Source: an uncultured Pseudomonadota bacterium
GTDB taxonomy: Bacteria; Pseudomonadota; Gammaproteobacteria; Burkholderiales; Burkholderiaceae_C
DNA length: 6,503 nt
Assembly (NCBI GenBank): GCA_900320815.1
Contig: ONTY01000099.1
Span: 1-6,503, forward strand
Direction of reading: 5' to 3'
How positions within the stretch are numbered: position 1 is the first letter of the stretch; each line of letters starts with the position of its first letter. Positions 1-6,376 of this stretch are shown piece after piece. The translations under genes were made by a program, and so were the position numbers. The notes beneath the pieces are model-generated. The model was not told the origin of the DNA, did no database searches, and worked only from the letters and a program-made list of their open reading frames with translations.

Positions 1-275
1 TGACGGTGCCGCTGCGCCTGCCGCTGACTGAACTGCAACGGCTGGCGCGCGGTGGCTGGCAAGCGCGTTTGGGCAATGGCGCGCGGGTGGAACTGGGCCA
101 GGGCGCGGCGCGCGAGTTGGCGCAGCGTATGGAGCGGTTTGCGACAACGGCGCCTCAGATTGCGGAGCGCCATCAGCGCAGCGCAGAAGCCATTGAATAT
201 GCAGATTTGCGCTACGCCAGCGGCTACGCCATCCGGCTGCGCGGTGTGGGCACCGCCACTGGCGGCACGCAGTAA
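1..275 (+). CDS. ftsQ: Cell division protein FtsQ, C-terminal part (5' end outside window)
   Basis: Partial gene: the frame is open from the window edge (first full codon at 3) to TAA at 273-275, giving about 90 C-terminal residues. FtsQ is a single-pass inner-membrane protein with a periplasmic POTRA and beta domain. It binds FtsB/FtsL and bridges early and late divisome proteins. The visible part matches the end of the beta domain: a GGWQARLGNGARVELG strand pair, a helix with RMERF, and the closing strand IEYADLRYASGYAIRLRG. The last resembles the E. coli FtsQ segment IDYVDLRYDSG, which contacts FtsB. The N-terminal cytoplasmic tail, membrane helix and POTRA domain lie outside the window. 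The next gene, ftsA, starts 14 bp downstream on the same strand, as expected in a dcw operon. Identification rests on the motif and on position immediately before ftsA-ftsZ. Confidence 0.9.
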   Translation, partial: TVPLRLPLTELQRLARGGWQARLGNGARVELGQGAARELAQRMERFATTAPQIAERHQRSAEAIEYADLRYASGYAIRLRGVGTATGGTQ

Positions 276-289
276 GGCAAGGCACACAC

Positions 290-1474
290 ATGGCACGGGA
301 ATACAAAGACCTCATCGTGGCGCTGGACATCGGCAGCGCCAAAGTCATGACGCTGGTGGGTGAAGTGCGGCCCAGCGGCGAGGTGCAACTCGCCGGCCTG
401 GGCAGCGCCGCCAGCGAAGGCATCAAGCGCGGCGTTGCCGAGCTGACGGCCGACTGCAAGATTGGCCACGTGCGCATCGGCATCAGCGGCGAGCACATTC
501 GCGGCACCAACTCTACGGGTGTCGTTGCCATCCGCGACCGCGAAGTCACCGCCAACGACGTGGAGCACGTAGACGACACGGCAGCGGCCATTCGCATCCC
601 CAGCGACCGCAGCCTGCTGCTCATCGCTCCCCAGGAATACGCCATTGACCAGCAGGGCTATGTGCGCGAGCCGCCTATTGGCATGAGCGGCATACGCCTG
701 GAGGCCAACGTGCACATCATCACCGGCGCGCACAGTGCGGTGCAAAACCTCATTCGCTGCGTGCGCCGCTGCGGCCTGGCGATTGACCAAATCATCCCCA
801 ACCCACTGGCGTCCAGCATGGCTGTTCTAGGCGCTGATGAGCGTGAGTTGGGTGTCGCTTGTGTGGACATTGGCGCTGGCACCACTGACCTGGCCATTTT
901 CAAGGGGGGTGCCATTCGCCACACCGCCGTCATTCCTATGGCTGGCCAGCGGATGACCGAAGACATTGCGCGCGTGGTGCAAATCCCCATGCAGGCTGCC
1001 GAAGACATCAAAACCGCGCACGGCTGCGCCAAAACCATGCTCGCTGGCTTGAACGCCAACATTGAAGTGCCCTCCCTGCAGGGCAGCGATGCGCGAATGC
1101 TCGACCGCCAGACGCTGGCCAGCATCATTGAAGCGCGCGTGGAAGACATCTTCACTCTCGTGCAAGGCGAAATCCGCGACAGCGGCTTAGAAGCCGATCT
1201 CACTGGTGGCGTTGTGCTCACCGGTGGTGCTGCCCTTATGGAAGGCATGGCGGAGCTGGCCGAAGACATCTTTCTGATGCGTGTGCGCCGAGGCGCACCG
1301 CACTACAACTGCAGCCTCTCGGAGATGGTGGCGCAGCCGTACGCCGCCACTGCGATGGGGCTGATGGAAGACGCACGCCAAGAGCGCCTGCACGAACGCA
1401 GTGCGCCGCCGCGTGCCGCCGCCGCCGCCGCCTTTTGGGGGCGAGTGCGCGATTTTTTTGTCGGTAATTTTTGA
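290..1474 (+). CDS. ftsA: Cell division protein FtsA, with an apparent 17-residue internal deletion
   Basis: FtsA is an actin-fold ATP-binding protein that tethers FtsZ filaments to the inner membrane and recruits later divisome proteins. The predicted protein has 394 residues. The phosphate-1 loop is LDIGSAKV (12-19). The SHS2-like 1C subdomain runs from about 57 to 135. Phosphate-2 is DIGAGTTDLAIF (193-204), the adenosine motif is GGVVLTGGAALMEGM (306-320), and the C-terminal amphipathic membrane helix is FWGRVRDFFVGNF (382-394), preceded by six alanines. The ATG at 290 has AAGG at 279-282, 7 nt upstream. Homologues recalled from betaproteobacteria and E. coli carry about 17 further residues between KRGV (46-49) and AELTADCKI (50-58). 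These form the first long helix of subdomain 1A and are absent here, with the frame kept. All other core motifs look intact, so I call it a gene and not a pseudogene. Confidence 0.95.
   Translation: MAREYKDLIVALDIGSAKVMTLVGEVRPSGEVQLAGLGSAASEGIKRGVAELTADCKIGHVRIGISGEHIRGTNSTGVVAIRDREVTANDVEHVDDTAAAIRIPSDRSLLLIAPQEYAIDQQGYVREPPIGMSGIRLEANVHIITGAHSAVQNLIRCVRRCGLAIDQIIPNPLASSMAVLGADERELGVACVDIGAGTTDLAIFKGGAIRHTAVIPMAGQRMTEDIARVVQIPMQAAEDIKTAHGCAKTMLAGLNANIEVPSLQGSDARMLDRQTLASIIEARVEDIFTLVQGEIRDSGLEADLTGGVVLTGGAALMEGMAELAEDIFLMRVRRGAPHYNCSLSEMVAQPYAATAMGLMEDARQERLHERSAPPRAAAAAAFWGRVRDFFVGNF
1415..1432 (+). repeat. (GCC)6 trinucleotide tract inside ftsA
   Basis: Six consecutive GCC codons encode Ala376-Ala381 of FtsA, in the flexible linker just before the membrane-targeting helix. 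A change in repeat number would stay in frame and only alter linker length. Confidence 0.8.
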
Positions 1475-1550
1475 CGTAAGCCCCCCGCCAGCCATGCCTG
1501 CACACCATATCCTCGCTCCCCCTTTTTTCCATGAGAGCAGTTTTTCAGTC

Positions 1551-1590
1551 AGCCGCCGCGCACGGCTTGCTTTTTTATTTTTCATTTTTC
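1551..1590 (+). terminator. Weak terminator-like or attenuator-like hairpin plus T-rich tract between ftsA and ftsZ
   Basis: A 5-bp perfect stem, AGCCG (1551-1555) with CGGCT (1563-1567), encloses a 7-nt loop. It is followed, after a 3-nt break, by a strongly T-rich stretch (1571-1590, including TTTTTT at 1571-1576). The stem is short, so full termination is doubtful. Partial termination of ftsQA transcripts before ftsZ is possible. The T-rich tract stands out against the high-GC surroundings and could alternatively be an upstream promoter element or a pyrimidine-rich leader. I could not find a convincing -35/-10 pair in it. Confidence 0.35.
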
Positions 1591-1597
1591 AACCACA

Positions 1598-1623
1598 GAC
1601 CGCAGCAGCGCCCCGCTGCGGTC
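1598..1623 (+). promoter_or_regulatory. Perfect 9-bp hairpin in the ftsZ leader
   Basis: GACCGCAGC (1598-1606) and GCTGCGGTC (1615-1623) are exact reverse complements around an 8-nt loop. No T-run follows, so this is not an intrinsic terminator. It ends 18 nt before the ftsZ Shine-Dalgarno sequence (AAGGAG, 1642-1647). It would sit in the 5' untranslated part of the ftsZ mRNA, where it might stabilise the message or affect translation. The structure is read directly from sequence; the role is a guess. Confidence 0.45.
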
Positions 1624-1641
1624 ACAAGCAACAGGGCACAC

Positions 1642-1647
1642 AAGGAG
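1642..1647 (+). promoter_or_regulatory. Ribosome binding site of ftsZ
   Basis: AAGGAG lies 10 nt before the ATG at 1658. It favours this start over the second in-frame ATG at 1667 (Met4). Confidence 0.75.
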
Positions 1648-1657
1648 AAACTCAAAA

Positions 1658-2875
1658 ATGAGCGAAATGAACGTTGACATGATTGAACCGAGCCCTGCGA
1701 TGGGCGGCACCACACAAATCAAAGTGATTGGCGTGGGAGGCGGGGGCGGCAACGCTGTCAACCACATGATTGACAGCCAGGTGCAGGGCGTGGACTTCAT
1801 CTGCGCCAACACCGACGCGCAAACGCTGGTGCGCACGCAAGCGGGCACCACCATCCAGCTTGGCTTCGACGGCCTGGGCGCAGGCGCCAAACCTGAAAGG
1901 GGGCAGGAAGCCGCAGAAAGTGCCGCTGACGAAATTCGCCAAGCCCTGCAGGGCGCGAATATGGTGTTCATCACCGCTGGCATGGGCGGGGGCACAGGCA
2001 CGGGCGCAGCGCCCGTGGTTGCGCGCATTGCCAAAGAGATGGGCATCCTCACGGTGGCCGTCGTCACCAAGCCTTTTGACTGGGAGGGGCCGCAGCGCAT
2101 GAGGTGTGCGGAAGCAGGGCTGGCAGAGTTGGAAGCGAATGTGGACCAATCGCTCGTCGTGCTCAACGACAAGCTACACGAAACCAACGACGAAGACGTC
2201 TCTTTTGACGAAGCCTTCGCTCAAGCCAACAACGTGCTGCGCTACGCCGTCGGCGGCATCAGCGAAGTCATCAACGGCTACGGCTTGGTGAATGTGGACT
2301 TTGCCGACGTGCGCACCATCATGCAAATGCCCGGCAAAGCCATGATGGGCACCGCCACTGCCAAAGGTCCGGATCGCGCGCGCATCGCCGCCGAACAAGC
2401 CGCCGCCAGCCCGCTGCTGGAAGGCTCGGACCTCTCTGGCGCCAAAGGCGTGCTGGTGCTGGTGACGGCCAGCAAAAGCACACTCAAGCTCAATGAAACG
2501 CGCGAGGCCATGAGAACCGCCACCGCCTACGCCTCCAAGGATGAGGCCACCATCATCTTCGGCGCCTCCTACGACGAAGACATGGGCGACGAAATCCGCG
2601 TGACCATCATCGCCACCGGCCTGCCGCGACCGGGCGCGCAGCGCCAGACGCCCACCATGTCTGTGGTGCAGGGCAGCCTACAGCGCACCGGCACCGACGA
2701 CCCGCGCCCATTTCTTGGTGCATCGCGCTTTGGCGACGGCAACGCACCGCAGGTGTGGCAAAGCGGGCGTGTGGGGCGCAGCGCCGCGTCGCAAGCGGGC
2801 GGCGGCATGGGCGCGTTTCCCATCGTGGGAGATGACGCAGACATCCCCTCGTTTTTGCGCAAGCAGGCGGACTAA
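1658..2875 (+). CDS. ftsZ: Cell division protein FtsZ
   Basis: FtsZ is the tubulin-like GTPase that polymerises at midcell into the Z ring and guides septal wall synthesis. The 405-residue protein is a usual length for the group (E. coli 383). An N-terminal GTP-binding domain starts with IKVIGVGGGGGNAVNHMI (21-38). The tubulin signature GGGTGTG is at 110-116, and the catalytic T7 synergy loop NVDFADVRT is at 212-220. The C-terminal domain runs to about 322 (VTIIATGLPR). A Gly/Gln/Arg-rich disordered linker follows (about 323-391), then the conserved tail peptide ADIPSFLRKQAD (394-405) that binds FtsA and ZipA-like partners. All key residues are present. It follows ftsA after 183 bp and ends 59 bp before a strong terminator, so it is the last gene of the dcw transcript. 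No sign of transfer or damage is seen. Confidence 0.98.
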   Translation: MSEMNVDMIEPSPAMGGTTQIKVIGVGGGGGNAVNHMIDSQVQGVDFICANTDAQTLVRTQAGTTIQLGFDGLGAGAKPERGQEAAESAADEIRQALQGANMVFITAGMGGGTGTGAAPVVARIAKEMGILTVAVVTKPFDWEGPQRMRCAEAGLAELEANVDQSLVVLNDKLHETNDEDVSFDEAFAQANNVLRYAVGGISEVINGYGLVNVDFADVRTIMQMPGKAMMGTATAKGPDRARIAAEQAAASPLLEGSDLSGAKGVLVLVTASKSTLKLNETREAMRTATAYASKDEATIIFGASYDEDMGDEIRVTIIATGLPRPGAQRQTPTMSVVQGSLQRTGTDDPRPFLGASRFGDGNAPQVWQSGRVGRSAASQAGGGMGAFPIVGDDADIPSFLRKQAD

Positions 2876-2933
2876 GCGCCTGGGCAGCAGCACCCAGTGC
2901 GCTGCATAAATCACTCCGCAGCCCTTTCAACAC

Positions 2934-2960
2934 ACGCCGCCCCATATGGGCGGCGTTTTT
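2934..2960 (+). terminator. Intrinsic terminator after ftsZ
   Basis: CGCCGCCC (2935-2942) and GGGCGGCG (2948-2955) form a perfect 8-bp GC-rich stem around the 5-nt loop CATAT. One extra A-T pair (2934/2956) extends it, and it runs straight into TTTTT (2956-2960). This is a textbook Rho-independent terminator for the dcw transcript reading rightwards. It lies only 50 bp before the lpxC start codon. Confidence 0.9.
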
Positions 2961-2994
2961 GCATACAAGCCATCATCAGCCCCTTTTTTTCTAC

Positions 2995-3000
2995 AGGAGA
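2995..3000 (+). promoter_or_regulatory. Ribosome binding site of lpxC
   Basis: AGGAGA lies 10 nt before the ATG at 3011. It fixes that start, although the frame is open further upstream to a GTG at 2897. That longer version would translate through the ftsZ terminator. Confidence 0.8.
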
Positions 3001-3010
3001 CATCGCTGCC

Positions 3011-3952
3011 ATGTCCGCTGCTGCCACACCGCTTGCCCAGCGCACCCTTCGCGCCCCCTCCCGCGCCACTGGCGTCGGCTTGCACAGCGGCGCACGCGTT
3101 GAGCTCACCTTGCGCCATGCGCCGCCGGACACCGGCATCGTCTTTCGCCGCACAGACCTGCCGGGCGCTGCCCCCATCAAAGTCGCCGCCCACACCGTCA
3201 CCGACACGCAGCTTGCGACCACCATCTCCGCCGGCGAGGCACGCGTGCGCACCATCGAGCACCTGATGAGCGCCTGCTGTGGCTTGGGGCTGGACAACCT
3301 CTATGTAGACATCACCGCCGAAGAAGTCCCCGTCCTTGACGGCTCCGCATCGTCTTTTGTCTACCTGCTGCAAAGCGCTGGCATTGAAGTGCAAGACGCC
3401 CCGCGCCGCTTTGTGCGCGTGCTGCGCCCGGTGGAAGTGCGTGAAGGCGCGGGCAGCGAACTCAAATGGGCGCGGCTGGCGCCGCATCACGGCTTCACCC
3501 TGAGCTTTGAGATTGACTTTCACCACCCAGCGGTGGACGCCACTGGCCAGCGCGTGGACTTTGATATGGGGTCAGGCCGCTACGTGCGCGACATTGCCCG
3601 CGCGCGCACCTTTGCGTTCAGCCGCGATGTGGAGGCGCTGCGCGCCCACGGCCTGGCACTGGGCGGTGGGCTGGACAACGCCATCGTCATGGACGAGACA
3701 CGCGTGCTCAACGAAGGCGGCCTGCGCTACGCCGAAGAGTTCGCGCGCCACAAAATGCTCGACGCCATCGGCGACCTCTACTGCATCGGCCACCCCATGC
3801 TGGCGGCCTATACCGCATTTCGCTCTGGTCACGCCCTCAACAACCGCCTGCTGCGCGCCCTGCTTGCCCAGGAAGACGCCTGGGAGCTGGTCAGCTTTGA
3901 CGACGCCGCCAGCGCCCCTGCCGGCTTTGCCCAGCTTGCGCCCGCGTGGTAA
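3011..3952 (+). CDS. lpxC: UDP-3-O-acyl-N-acetylglucosamine deacetylase LpxC
   Basis: LpxC is the zinc-dependent cytoplasmic deacetylase that removes the N-acetyl group of UDP-3-O-acyl-GlcNAc, the committed step of lipid A synthesis. From the ATG at 3011 the protein has 313 residues, close to the family length (E. coli 305). It opens with [18 protein letters not shown] (10-27). The catalytic and zinc-ligand motifs are complete. EHLMSA (83-88) holds the catalytic Glu83 and zinc ligand His84. [12 protein letters not shown] (246-257) holds zinc ligands His247 and Asp251, and SGHALNN (272-278) holds the general-acid His274. The hydrophobic passage segment [15 protein letters not shown] is at 215-229. 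Lying next to ftsZ is the usual place for lpxC in proteobacteria. Here a terminator stands between the two, so a separate promoter or read-through is required. None is obvious in 2961-2994. It converges with the minus-strand dsbD. Confidence 0.97.
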   Translation: MSAAATPLAQRTLRAPSRATGVGLHSGARVELTLRHAPPDTGIVFRRTDLPGAAPIKVAAHTVTDTQLATTISAGEARVRTIEHLMSACCGLGLDNLYVDITAEEVPVLDGSASSFVYLLQSAGIEVQDAPRRFVRVLRPVEVREGAGSELKWARLAPHHGFTLSFEIDFHHPAVDATGQRVDFDMGSGRYVRDIARARTFAFSRDVEALRAHGLALGGGLDNAIVMDETRVLNEGGLRYAEEFARHKMLDAIGDLYCIGHPMLAAYTAFRSGHALNNRLLRALLAQEDAWELVSFDDAASAPAGFAQLAPAW

Positions 3953-3988
3953 GACGCTTTAAATCAAATACCACATAGATAAACATTT

Positions 3989-4015
3989 TATTGCCGGCAT
4001 ATTGTGCCGGCAATA
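3989..4015. terminator. Perfect 11-bp hairpin between convergent lpxC and dsbD
   Basis: TATTGCCGGCA (3989-3999) and TGCCGGCAATA (4005-4015) pair perfectly around a 5-nt loop. It lies 36 bp after the lpxC stop and 18 bp after the dsbD stop on the other strand, so it can serve both 3' ends. Neither side has a long T-run; the minus-strand transcript would read AAAATGTTT after the stem. It may therefore act as a bidirectional weak terminator or as a 3'-end stabiliser. Confidence 0.65.
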
Positions 4016-4033
4016 CATGATATACCAATGAGG

Positions 4034-6310
4034 TTATAGTTTTTCCAATGCCTTTTTGATTTCGTCGGCGCCGATGATTTCGCTCATCACAAGCGTTGGC
4101 TTGCCAGGGGCGTGCAGCGCGTAGGTGGGCACGCCGGCGCGCCCGAGGCGCTGCAACTCGACGCCGATGACCGCATCGCGCCGCGTCCAGTCGGCGCGCA
4201 GCGTCAGCACGCCGGCGGCATCCAGCGCAGCCAGCACATCGGCGCGTGCCAGCGTGGTTTTCTTGTTGTATTGGCAGGTCACGCACCAAGAGGCGGTGAA
4301 GTCCACGAACACCGGCTGTCCGCGCTCCAGTGCCGCGTGCACCGCAGCGGCGCTCCACGGCTGCCAACGTGCACCTTGGTCTGCCGCCGCCGGCGCTGCT
4401 GCATTGGCTGGCGCCGCTGACACGCGCAGCACATGCGGCCCCACGCCCACCAGCAGCGCGGCCAGCAGCACGCCCGCCAGCGGCGCAAGCCAGCGGCGCG
4501 CACGCCCCTGCAGCCCCAGCGCCCACAGCAGCAGCGCCAGGGCGACAAGCAGCGCCAGCAGCGCAGCGGCGCCGTTGATGCCCGTCTGCTGCCCCAGCAC
4601 CCACAGCAGCCACACAGCGGTGCCGTACATGGGAAACGCCATGAAGTGTTTGAACACCTCCATCCACGCACCCGGACGCGGCATGCGCTGCGCCAGCGCC
4701 GGCCAGAAGCTGATGAGCAGATACGGCAGCGCCATGCCAAAACCAATCGTGGCGAACAGCCCCAGCGCCTGCACGGCTGGCAGGCCAATCGCCAGCCCCA
4801 TTGAGGCGCCCATGAAAGGTGCGGTGCAGGGCGAGGCCACCGCCACCGCCAGCACACCTGAGAGGAAGGCATCCACCGACGGGCGCCGGGCGCGCACCGC
4901 CGCCAGCGAGGAGGGCACGAATTGCCCCACCTCAAAAAGACCCGACAGGTTCAGCCCGATGAGCGCAAACAGCGCCGCCAGTGCCGCCACCACTGCGGGC
5001 GACTGCAGCTGAAAACCCCAGCCAAGCTGCTGGCCAGCGGCGCGCAGCGCCAGCAGCAAAGCCCCCAGCAGCAAGAAAGAGAGCACCACGCCCGCTGTGT
5101 AGGCCAGGCCGCCGGCGCGCTGCGCGCGCGCGTCGCTGCCGTGCTGCGCAAAGCCCATCACCTTGATGGCGAGCACGGGGAAGACGCAAGGCATCAAATT
5201 CAAAATCATCCCGCCCAGCAGCGCACCCAGCAGCGCGGCGCGAAAGGCGCCAGCGGGCACTTGGGCGGATGTAGCTGCCGCTGCTGCTGGGGTCGCAGAC
5301 GTGGCGGGGACAGCGTGCGCGGCTTTGTCCGCCTCAATGGCGGCCTGCAAAGCGGGGGGCAGGGCGGGCGCCTGTTTGCTGGCGGCCTTGGCTGCGGTGC
5401 CTGCCGGGCTGCCTGCGACGGGCACCTGCACACGCCAGCTGCGCGGGTTTGCTTTTTCGCCTTCGCCAGCCGTGGCAAGCACCAGTGCCAGCGTGCCGGG
5501 CATGGCGTCGCCTTCTGGCGCGAGGGGCACATCCGCCTGCCATACGCTGCCTGACCAGCTCTGGCGCAAGCCCTCAGGCGCATTGGCCAGCACGCCTTCA
5601 TCTTCGGGCAGCAGGGTGAGCGTTGTACCGTGCACTTCGGTGGGCAGGCCAGCGATACGCAGCGCCAGCCGCGTGCCGTCTGCGGACGGCGTGGCGCTGG
5701 TGCCGGCTGCGCTGCCCAGCGCCAGCGGGCGTGCGGCCAGCGCCGCTTCAAACGCATCGGCTGCAGCGGCGGTGGAGCCATGCAGCGGCAGGCGCAGCGC
5801 AAATACGCCCTCTTGCGGCAGGCACTCCTGGCGGCACGCCAGCCACTGCGCGTGCAGCCGCACGAGTATTTCCGTGGCCTCTGGCGGGTAGGTGGCCGCC
5901 ACTTCCAGCGGCACGGGCAGCAGCACATCGCCCGCGTAGCCAAAGTTCACCATCTCGCCCACGCGGAAGATGCGCGGCACGGGCCAGTGAATTTCCCCCG
6001 CGTGCACGCCAGCCGGCAGCAGCCACTGCATTTCAGTTGGCATACCAGTATCGCCAGGATTGTGCCAATACGTGTGCCAGCCAGGGGCGTGCTCCAGCCG
6101 CAGCCCCAGCCACACTGGTGGCGGCGCCGCGCTCTCTGCGGCGGGCAGCACACCTTGCGGCGCATACGCCAGCAGGGTGGCGCGCACCTGATCGGTGAGC
6201 ACTGTTTCAGAGGCACCCAGCGGCTGCGCGTATGCGCCGCCAGCCAGCATGGCCATCAGGAAAATGCCGGACAAAAATCGTAAAACTCGCAAAAACCGCA
6301 CTTGGGGCAT
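4034..6310 (-). CDS. dsbD: DsbD/ScsB-type transmembrane thiol:disulfide interchange protein
   Basis: DsbD proteins carry electrons from cytoplasmic thioredoxin across the inner membrane to periplasmic reductases. With the ATG at 6310 the protein has 758 residues. A signal peptide (about 1-28, RFLRVLRFLSGIFLMAMLAG, ending AYA/Q) comes first. A long periplasmic domain follows, with GWHTYWHNPGDTG (77-89), FGYAGDV and the cysteine pair ACRQECLP (Cys159, Cys163). An Ala/Pro-rich linker (about 300-350) leads to eight predicted membrane helices (about 354-630). These hold the redox cysteines in LMPCVFPV (Cys375) and ASPCTAPFMG (Cys495). The C-terminal thioredoxin-like domain has FTASWCVTCQ (Cys676, Cys679). 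All six expected cysteines are present. The periplasmic part is more than twice that of E. coli DsbD and resembles ScsB-type members. The frame is open to an earlier ATG at 6373, but that would put 21 residues before the signal peptide. No clear Shine-Dalgarno supports either start. Confidence 0.92.
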   Translation of the reverse strand: MPQVRFLRVLRFLSGIFLMAMLAGGAYAQPLGASETVLTDQVRATLLAYAPQGVLPAAESAAPPPVWLGLRLEHAPGWHTYWHNPGDTGMPTEMQWLLPAGVHAGEIHWPVPRIFRVGEMVNFGYAGDVLLPVPLEVAATYPPEATEILVRLHAQWLACRQECLPQEGVFALRLPLHGSTAAAADAFEAALAARPLALGSAAGTSATPSADGTRLALRIAGLPTEVHGTTLTLLPEDEGVLANAPEGLRQSWSGSVWQADVPLAPEGDAMPGTLALVLATAGEGEKANPRSWRVQVPVAGSPAGTAAKAASKQAPALPPALQAAIEADKAAHAVPATSATPAAAAATSAQVPAGAFRAALLGALLGGMILNLMPCVFPVLAIKVMGFAQHGSDARAQRAGGLAYTAGVVLSFLLLGALLLALRAAGQQLGWGFQLQSPAVVAALAALFALIGLNLSGLFEVGQFVPSSLAAVRARRPSVDAFLSGVLAVAVASPCTAPFMGASMGLAIGLPAVQALGLFATIGFGMALPYLLISFWPALAQRMPRPGAWMEVFKHFMAFPMYGTAVWLLWVLGQQTGINGAAALLALLVALALLLWALGLQGRARRWLAPLAGVLLAALLVGVGPHVLRVSAAPANAAAPAAADQGARWQPWSAAAVHAALERGQPVFVDFTASWCVTCQYNKKTTLARADVLAALDAAGVLTLRADWTRRDAVIGVELQRLGRAGVPTYALHAPGKPTLVMSEIIGADEIKKALEKL

Positions 6311-6376
6311 GGAAATAAACTGTTGTGAATGAGGCGAAAAAACAGCTGCGTATTCTGGCACGCGGCGCCGCATTTC

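Noticed and set aside
224..790. 188-codon minus-strand open frame antisense to ftsA
   Set aside because: It lies wholly within ftsQ-ftsA in a compositionally forced frame, and its Ala/His/Val-rich product resembles no family. It is a shadow of the real gene.
1567..1595. sigma-70-like promoter for ftsZ with TTGCTT as the -35
   Set aside because: At 16-18 bp spacing the -10 position reads as CAACCA or similar, with poor match to TATAAT. Only the T-richness is suggestive.
1401..1661. 86-codon plus-strand open frame bridging the ftsA-ftsZ gap
   Set aside because: It overlaps the ftsA end in another frame, crosses both hairpins and the T-rich tract, has no ribosome binding site, and encodes a Pro/Phe-rich sequence reflecting the base composition.
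2901..2910. TGCATAAAT as an extended -10 element for lpxC
   Set aside because: There is no matching -35 at the right spacing, and a transcript from here would meet the terminator at 2934-2960 almost at once.
2897..3010. N-terminal extension of LpxC from a GTG at 2897
   Set aside because: It would run through the ftsZ terminator and add residues absent from LpxC. The ATG at 3011 has a good AGGAGA site and gives the family's normal N-terminus.
4125..5891. Long plus-strand open frames antisense to dsbD (295 and 242 codons)
   Set aside because: Their products are Ala/Ser/Arg/Pro-rich low-complexity sequences with no motif. The minus strand in the same place encodes a complete DsbD with all its redox cysteines.
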